This document shows, piece after piece, positions 58,155-64,000 of a stretch of DNA of 64,000 nt; positions within the stretch are counted from its first letter, which is position 1; each line of letters opens with the position of its first letter. A program made the position numbers and the translations under genes. Source of the stretch: Owenia fusiformis. Its lineage: Eukaryota > Annelida > Polychaeta > Sabellida > Oweniidae. The DNA is taken from the NCBI GenBank assembly GCA_903813345.2, contig CAIIXF020000002.1, positions 14,092,150-14,156,149 on the forward strand, written 5' to 3'. The notes under the pieces are model-generated. The model did no database searches. It was not told the DNA's origin and saw only the letters and a program-made list of their open reading frames with translations.

Positions 58155-58985
58155 AAAAAATGCAATTGAGTTTACATGTAAATCCTCGGTTGATTGGCTG
58201 TAAGTTTTCCCTCTTCAAATGTGCAAGTAATCAGTAGATTATCGACGGATTTTTATTGAACGTCGAATTGAAATTTATTTACGCCTTCTAAGCGATTTTA
58301 CATATTTCTGTTCATAATGGAATAATTTGAAGAGAATTACTCCCGGTCAGTTTTCAATCATGATAAGAACTGGATGTGAACAGGTGAAATTATCATAATC
58401 ATTAGTTCACCAACATTATAACATGTCTCCCATTCATAAAAATATATAGATAGACAATCTATTTTAAAGGCAGAATCAGATCTATAGGGGTGACAAAATT
58501 ACAAGCAACGTGCATAATTGACCTACCAATCTATTCCGTACAATATCAAATACAATATCTCCCAAAAGATTCATAATATGTTGTACATTGGTGAAGTTAT
58601 TAATGATTCAAAGTGCAAAAATGGGTGAAAAATGTTTAAATTCTCCCAAATAATAAGAATGGTAACCATTTTTATAGAAAAAATAATTATTGTAAAAATC
58701 TTTTGTTTACCTCGAACAAAGTATGCACTTTTGTGATTTTTAGAAAATAGACATGACAAGGAATAAATTTTTTTTGACCTGCTCGCTATCTCTGATTCTC
58801 TCTTTAAGTTAATCTTCAGTGTCATTTGATGAATGACCTGTTCAAATTAAATGCTCTTATTCATTCAATCATTCACTTGACTTCACTACTTCCATAATTC
58901 AATCAACTAGACAATTACTTCCTATTTATTTCTGCAAGTCATATCAGATCGTATCTTGAAAATATTATACTTGAAAACATTGGGA
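58155..58985. repeat. Direct duplication, copy 1
   Basis: TTTACATGTAAATCCTCGGT to about 58465 and TAATCTTCAGTGTCATTTGA (58811) to about 58985 recur at 59132-59440 and 59449-59630. About 340 bp (58470-58808) are absent from copy 2. Confidence 0.8.
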
Positions 58986-59131
58986 TATACTAGTAGAATT
59001 GATATATTGGAGGAGCATGACATATATAAAGATTATCCTATATGAGGTTCAGGATATTGGGATTATCCCGAGGCAAATATAATATATCTGCCCGACTATA
59101 CATGTAGGATAATATGTTTATTCCATACCAA

Positions 59132-59630
59132 TCTTTTAGTTTACATGTAAATCCTCGGTTGATTGGCTGTAAGTTTTACCTCTTCAAATGTGCAAGTAAT
59201 CAGTAAATTATCGACGGATTTTTATTGAACGTCGAATTGACATTTATTTACGCCTTCTAAGCGATTTTATATATTTCTGTTCATAATGAGTAAATAATTT
59301 GAAGAGAATTACTCCCGGTCAGTTTTCAATCATGATATAGGAGCTGGATGTGAACAGGTAAAATTATCATAATCATTAGTTCACCAACATTATAACATGT
59401 CTCTCATGCATAAAATATATAGATAGACTATCTATTTTAATTTAATCTTCAGTGTCATTTGATAAATGACCTGTTCAAATTAAAAACATTTGCTCTTATT
59501 CATTAAATCATTGACTTCACTACTTCCATAATTTAATCAAGTAAACGATTACGTCCTATTTATTTCTGCAAGTCATATCAGATCGTATCTTGAAAATATT
59601 ATACTTCAAAACATCGGGATATAGAATTGA
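59132..59630. repeat. Direct duplication, copy 2
   Basis: Collinear with copy 1 apart from the missing block. Small substitutions indicate an older event than the 2.5-kb duplication. Confidence 0.8.
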
Positions 59631-59639
59631 TATCTTGGA

Positions 59640-61064
59640 GGAGCGTGAATATACAAGCGCAAATGCCAAAGGGAAGGGTGACTATAAACTTTAAAGAAAC
59701 CTTACAAGAAACGCAAACTTTAAGTGTTAATCAGTCATAAGAAAAGTAGACCCTATATATCCCCAACCCATTATTTACCGTGAAAAGAAACAAAGTCTAA
59801 CATCTAATCGAGAACCAGTATCACAAATCAGGACCAGAACACCAAGGGACATTTCATTCATACTGAAGTCATTACAATACTTGTTGAAGAAAAATTGAAA
59901 AAATTGATAGCCCATACTCATAACACCAAAATAGTTGTAGATACTAGTACTCATAAAAGATAGAGTATTCAGTCTCAAATGATGTGGGATAGATAAAATC
60001 CAGTCAGGCAATTCAAAGGGTCAACATCCGTTCGCAAAGCCGTCATCATAATCCATAAAACACAACAATTCACAATGGCCATCAGGAGAAAACTATGGCT
60101 GGTTTCGATCCCTATTTCTCAACCATTAATGCCAAAGCCGGTGTAACAGATTTAAGTGTCCCACAGTGGTCAGTGTCCTACGGACCCCGATCCCTAGGGT
60201 TGGCTGTCAGTTGGAGGACATTGAAAACCAGGTTTTATTTGCTATATTTACAATGGGGAGACAGTTATAACTGGGGAGACTCTCAGATCTGTCACACCAG
60301 TAACAGATTGTAATGTCCCCGTTGATGGGATTTAATACTAGTAGCTCATAGGATCAAAGTCAAAGTGTAGTCGAAATCAGTTATCGGCATCTCTCCCACT
60401 GTAGCGTAATACTATAAGCGTTGGCATAATGTTATTTATTAATTGTGATTTGTATTTCTTAGGTTCCAGGTTCGAATCCTGCCTTGGTGTATCTTGTGTA
60501 AATATGTTAACCGTCTACACTATTTATATTGTATACATTGCTTGCAAAATTGTCTCAATAGATTGTAGTTTTCCATATTGTTGCCCTTTTTTTATTTTCA
60601 AAGGATACCACCTTATTAGTTTTTATAGATATTCTTTATTTTAAATCTATATTTTTGGATGAAAGTTTTGATATACATTCCTCTAAATGTTCTACACATA
60701 TTAGCTATTGACCATCTATTAAAATTTTGCACCAGTTTTGAGATATTAGAGCTTAAACACTAAAAAAAGTACTAGTCAAATTGCGAAATTTTTCAAGGCC
60801 AAATTTCAACTTGGTTCAATTTTAACAAATCTTTTTTAAACATCATTTACAAGTTTCGTTGAGGTCTAACATGACCTTAGACTTCAGATTTGACCTTTGC
60901 TGACCTTCAAATTGTCAAAAATGCCTACAGGGCCTCCAAAAGTTTGCTTGCAATCTTAAAATTCTAGTATTTTTTAATTGACGTATATTTCAACATTAGA
61001 TATATGTAGATGTCTTTAAATTCAGATAGCTTGGTATTATTCTGATTTATAATTTTGATTTATA
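59640..61064. other. Unassigned intronic sequence
   Basis: A B-box-like GGTTCGAATCC at 60466-60476 lies next to a CCTGCC segment, but no convincing tRNA fold was found. Otherwise nothing recognised. Confidence 0.4.
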
Positions 61065-61960
61065 ATGACGTGTCGCAAAAAGGTGGCGCATTTGTTTTTT
61101 AAGGGTATCGCGTGAATGTAACTTTGATTCCCCGGATTATAAGATAATATTCTAATTAAAGTTATATATCATTTTAAAGCTGTTTCGATGAGGTTTTTAG
61201 ATCAACTACACTCCGTTCACGATTCTTGCGCGTTCTTTTTTAAAAAAGATTTTTTTACCAAAACATCTGGCAAATATCCCCTGTTGACACGTTACATTTT
61301 GAATTATTTTTCGTCATTCAACGCTCATAACTCAAACAATATATGACTATTATACTTATTTTTCGTCTTGATAAAGGTAGATGGAAGTTTTATTTCAAAG
61401 GATGAATTTTAGTAAGCGTCCGATATTGTGACGTCATAGAGTTTGTAAAATAGAATCTGTTGACAGCGACCTTTTTTGCTCATTTTTTTGTTACCTTCAA
61501 CTTTTCAGGTGTACATTAAACAAAAAATACGAGATCAATTTTTAATAAATCATATATGATTATTTTGCTCTTAAACTCTAGTTTATTAATAAATAGTTGA
61601 TTTTGTTCGCAAAAGTATGCGTTTTCTGTTGTATGTGGAAAACTGGAGGACGAAAGGTTTTCAAAATTCATTAAAATAGGGCTAATTTACGCCATTCGCC
61701 TATTTTCAAGCACAGCAACACGTATATTTATTTCACCTAAAATATCAATTGATTCGTGTTTTATGATGCTCCTATCCCCTTGTTAATACATATACGATAT
61801 CAGAATTATTCGCCTTAAATATTTTGAGATATAGAGGCAAATGTGGAGGACGAAAGGATTTCCATATGTGTACATTTTTTCTCAAAAAACGTCACATACT
61901 GTGGTGTTAAAAAGCGAAAATGTGTAACAATGCGTGCGCGACCTTTTTGCGACACGTCAT
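61065..61960. mobile_element. TGACGTGTCGC MITE, copy 2
   Basis: Starts ATGACGTGTCGCAAAAAGGT and ends in its near-perfect complement (GACCTTTTTGCGACACGTCAT-like). TA lies on both sides (61063-61064, 61961-61962). The GTGGAGGACGAAAGGTTT and ACGAAAGGATTTCC blocks are inverted-like internal motifs. A TA duplication favours Tc1/mariner-type mobilisation. Confidence 0.88.
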
Positions 61961-61962
61961 TA

Positions 61963-63005
61963 GATTTTACTATTCTGTCATATCATAAGCGATATCGTAC
62001 GACCAACATTATTTTTTATCTAATTCAGTTCATCAATCTAAATGAGCATTATCCCTGCTTCGGACAAATTTGATTTTTTTACATAATATAGATTTGAATG
62101 TCTTCTTTTGAATAGTCATAATTTAATTTGGGTAATACTTTATAGATTTTTCTCAAAAAAATATTCGCGCAGTACACCAATGAACTTCTTTCCCCAAAGC
62201 GAGACTTGTATTTTATTGAATCGGTCAAATTGAGCGTTATCCCTGCTTCAGACCAATTTGTTATTTTTTCATCTTGTAGATTTAAAGTGTTTATTGTACG
62301 GTATATATAAATAATTGCGACTCCCGTTGAATAAACTTCACATTGTTCAATCGTGGAAATATTTTAGAATATGCATGTCCAGTTTTGTGTTCTTGGCCGT
62401 GGGCAGATTTTCCTGTTCTCTCAAATATTCCCATATTTATTTTCTCGAATTTTTGATTGATTAAGTGGATGCTTCTTCCCTTTTTAAACCATCAAACAGA
62501 TCCCGATTGTCTGTGTTTTCTCCATTGTCGTTTACAGTCATTACGCGAACGTTACAAATTATGAAAAAATATGCGAGCGGCGATTATGACGTAGCGGGCA
62601 GATATACTATACAAACCGCTTCATGTACCTGTAACACATCCAAGTGTGGGATACACATGTTTAATTGCTTATTTGTCAAATATAAATAATAATAGGAAAA
62701 GGACAAGGTGCAATTATTGGCAAATATCCCTATGGTCAAAATGAATCATTCGTAGGTGTAACATGAAGAATAAAATGTCATATAATACTTTGGAAAATAT
62801 TAAAGTGCTCGGACACACATAAGCTGAGATAGGGATCAAAAATACTTCCTGGTTTGGAATCTATGCCTCTACACTTCATGATTGAATTATGACCCTAATA
62901 AGTGGCCTATACATCAATACAGTGCTGAATATAGGTCAACAAGATACTAGTGTGCATATGAATGTACTAATTGAAGCAGAATACTCATTTTGAAAAATCA
63001 GATGA
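61963..63005. other. Unassigned intronic sequence
   Basis: A partial internal repeat (CAAATTGAGCGTTATCCCTG near 62226 and AATGAGCATTATCCCTGCTT near 62040). No coding evidence. Confidence 0.4.
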
Positions 63006-63398
63006 ATTATTTTTTTCCCATGGGGAGATCCCAATGGATCGAGGGTGTATAAGGTCCTTTCACAGCTACCATCTGATAGGTTGTGGGATAAAGTGTACAA
63101 AGATGACCCCAGGACAATTACAGACCTGCAAAAATTGATCATAATTGTCATTCAGGCCATACCCACTGAGGATTGCAGTTGGGTCATAGACAACTTGTGC
63201 AGGTTTGCTTAGGCGCCATCATGGCCACACCTGGAGCATGTTGCTTGTTTAAACTGACTATCAGTTTGATGGGCATGAAATATTGTAGACTGATGGGAAA
63301 TTGAACGATGTACAAGTGTGTAAAATATCAGTAGTTCCCACAAATGACAAAGATTTGAAAAAAATACAGGGTTGCCGTTTTTTGACCACCCTGTATTA
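63006..63398 (+). pseudogene. Mariner-like transposase C-terminal relic with 3' end
   Basis: From about 63086 the frame reads DKVYKDDPRTITDLQKLI ... IQAIPTEDCSWVIDNLCRF, a stop, then WPHLEH. This matches the C-terminus of arthropod/invertebrate mariner-like proteins (D+VY...P-x-T-x-x-L...I...I......V..N...R......G.H.EH). The upstream FFPMG resembles the DFFLWG motif. It ends with a CAGGGTTGCCGTTTTTTGAC-to-ACCCTGTA segment at about 63367-63394. The rest of the element is missing. Confidence 0.7.
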
Positions 63399-63499
63399 TT
63401 GCAGATAATTTTATAATAACTGAATTTTGATCACTTTCAGATTTAAGCTTTTTTTTTACCTCGGAAATTTATTTAATTTTTTCACTGCATTGTTCATAG

Positions 63500-63667
63500 G
63501 TGAACAATTGGAGGATGTGAAATGTGGTTTTGATGGCTGCAAGATCGACTCCCCTGCCACAGAGGCCTGTTTCCCCATTGTTGTACCAAGGGGAGATAGA
63601 TGTATGAAGAAGAAATGTTTAGAATTTGTGAGGAGTGAGGGTTCCACTGATGCATCCTGCAAACTTG
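63500..63667 (+). CDS. Heme peroxidase gene, exon 5
   Basis: Acceptor TTGTTCATAG, donor GTATGT after phase 1. Reads EQLEDVKCGFDGCKIDSPAT, EACFPIVVPRGDRC, then KCLEFVRSEGSTDASCKLG. The C...C-F-P-I-x-V/I-P-x-x-D...C-x-x-F-x-R-S...C pattern continues the peroxidase domain right after the distal-His exon, as in MPO and peroxidasin. The remaining exons, including the proximal His, lie beyond the window. Confidence 0.92.
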
Positions 63668-64000
63668 GTATGTACAATTGGAGATGTACACAATGTAGAA
63701 TGAATGTCAGGGGCTTTGATCAGTGATATTATATGTTTATTTAATAACTTTCATATTTTTGTAACTTGTTGAAGATTGATAGTGCTCACTGAGGGGTACC
63801 TTACGTTCCTAGCAGGGTAAAAAACTTTCAAAGTTGTTCATTTTCCCCTACAGGATAGGCCAAAAACGTCCATATTTATTATTTCGATATAACCCAATAT
63901 CATGACCGCAAATCGAACAAAATAAGAGGAGGGGGAGGGGGCGATTTCTACTAGAAATTAAACAAATGTGGAAAAATATGCACATGCATTATTGAAGCAT
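63668..64000 (+). other. Peroxidase intron 5 (start)
   Basis: Unassigned sequence to the edge of the window; a GGAGGGGGAGGGGGCG purine run lies at about 63928. Confidence 0.6.

Larger units (their letters stand above)
53032..63499 (+). other. Peroxidase intron 4 (10.5 kb)
   Basis: Phase 1 at both ends (G + GT). Occupied by two mariner relics, a 4.3-kb TA element with a palindrome field, two copies of an approximately 897-bp MITE, a direct duplication (58155-59640) and unassigned sequence. Confidence 0.8.

Noticed and set aside
60350-60490. Possible tRNA gene with intron (GGTTCGAATCC B box at 60466)
   Set aside because: No partner for the acceptor strand and no convincing anticodon arm upstream; a chance B box or SINE trace is more likely.

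Overview
The window is AT-rich, intron-bearing animal DNA with no bacterial features. I see no operons, rRNA genes, intact tRNA genes or CRISPR arrays. Its repertoire (Tc1/mariner with TA target sites, PIF/Harbinger, non-LTR retrotransposons, many foldback elements with long inverted arms, an animal heme peroxidase gene) suggests an invertebrate, plausibly a marine lophotrochozoan. The species cannot be fixed from the sequence.

One host gene is well supported: an animal heme peroxidase of the myeloperoxidase/peroxidasin superfamily on the + strand. Five exons (44706-44837, 48305-48419, 51786-52045, 52843-53031, 63500-63667) join in compatible phases. They cover a propeptide-like region, the start of the catalytic domain and the Q-x2-D-H-D distal-histidine motif. 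The gene runs off the right edge, and its 10.5-kb fourth intron is packed with transposons.

Layout. 1-2.7 kb: a tandem array of tRNA-Gly-like units, interrupted by a foldback element at a TTAA site. 2.5-12.2 kb: a 2.56-kb tandem segmental duplication whose second copy is split by a 4.6-kb element; the first copy preserves the empty site. 13.1-15.9 kb: a broken small gene, a mariner relic and foldbacks. 15.9-27.8 kb: a roughly 200-bp satellite split by a mariner, which is split by a CAAAGC-rich Harbinger-type element, which is split by a 6.1-kb Harbinger carrying a deleted transposase, a second CAAAGC-rich element and two smaller elements. 28-31 kb: mostly unassigned. 31.0-34.3 kb: a 3.3-kb element with 317-bp inverted ends, a 5-bp target duplication and a zinc-finger-like exon, holding two smaller elements with related ends. 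35-39 kb: a Tc1 relic, hairpins and a lone small ORF. 39.6-43.5 kb: two head-to-tail hairpin-ended elements with different internal minisatellites, one holding a truncated LINE. 44.7-64 kb: the peroxidase gene with repeat-filled introns, including a 2.9-kb field of CCATGG-centred palindromes.

The most promising unexplained signal is four insertions (30958-34277, 32385-33273, 33335-33573, 52197-52695) that all end in CAC...GTG and are all flanked by perfect 5-bp duplications. Two have partner loci that look like, or border, unoccupied sequence. This end structure and duplication length fit Transib/RAG-type transposition, but no transposase was recognised, so the assignment is an inference.
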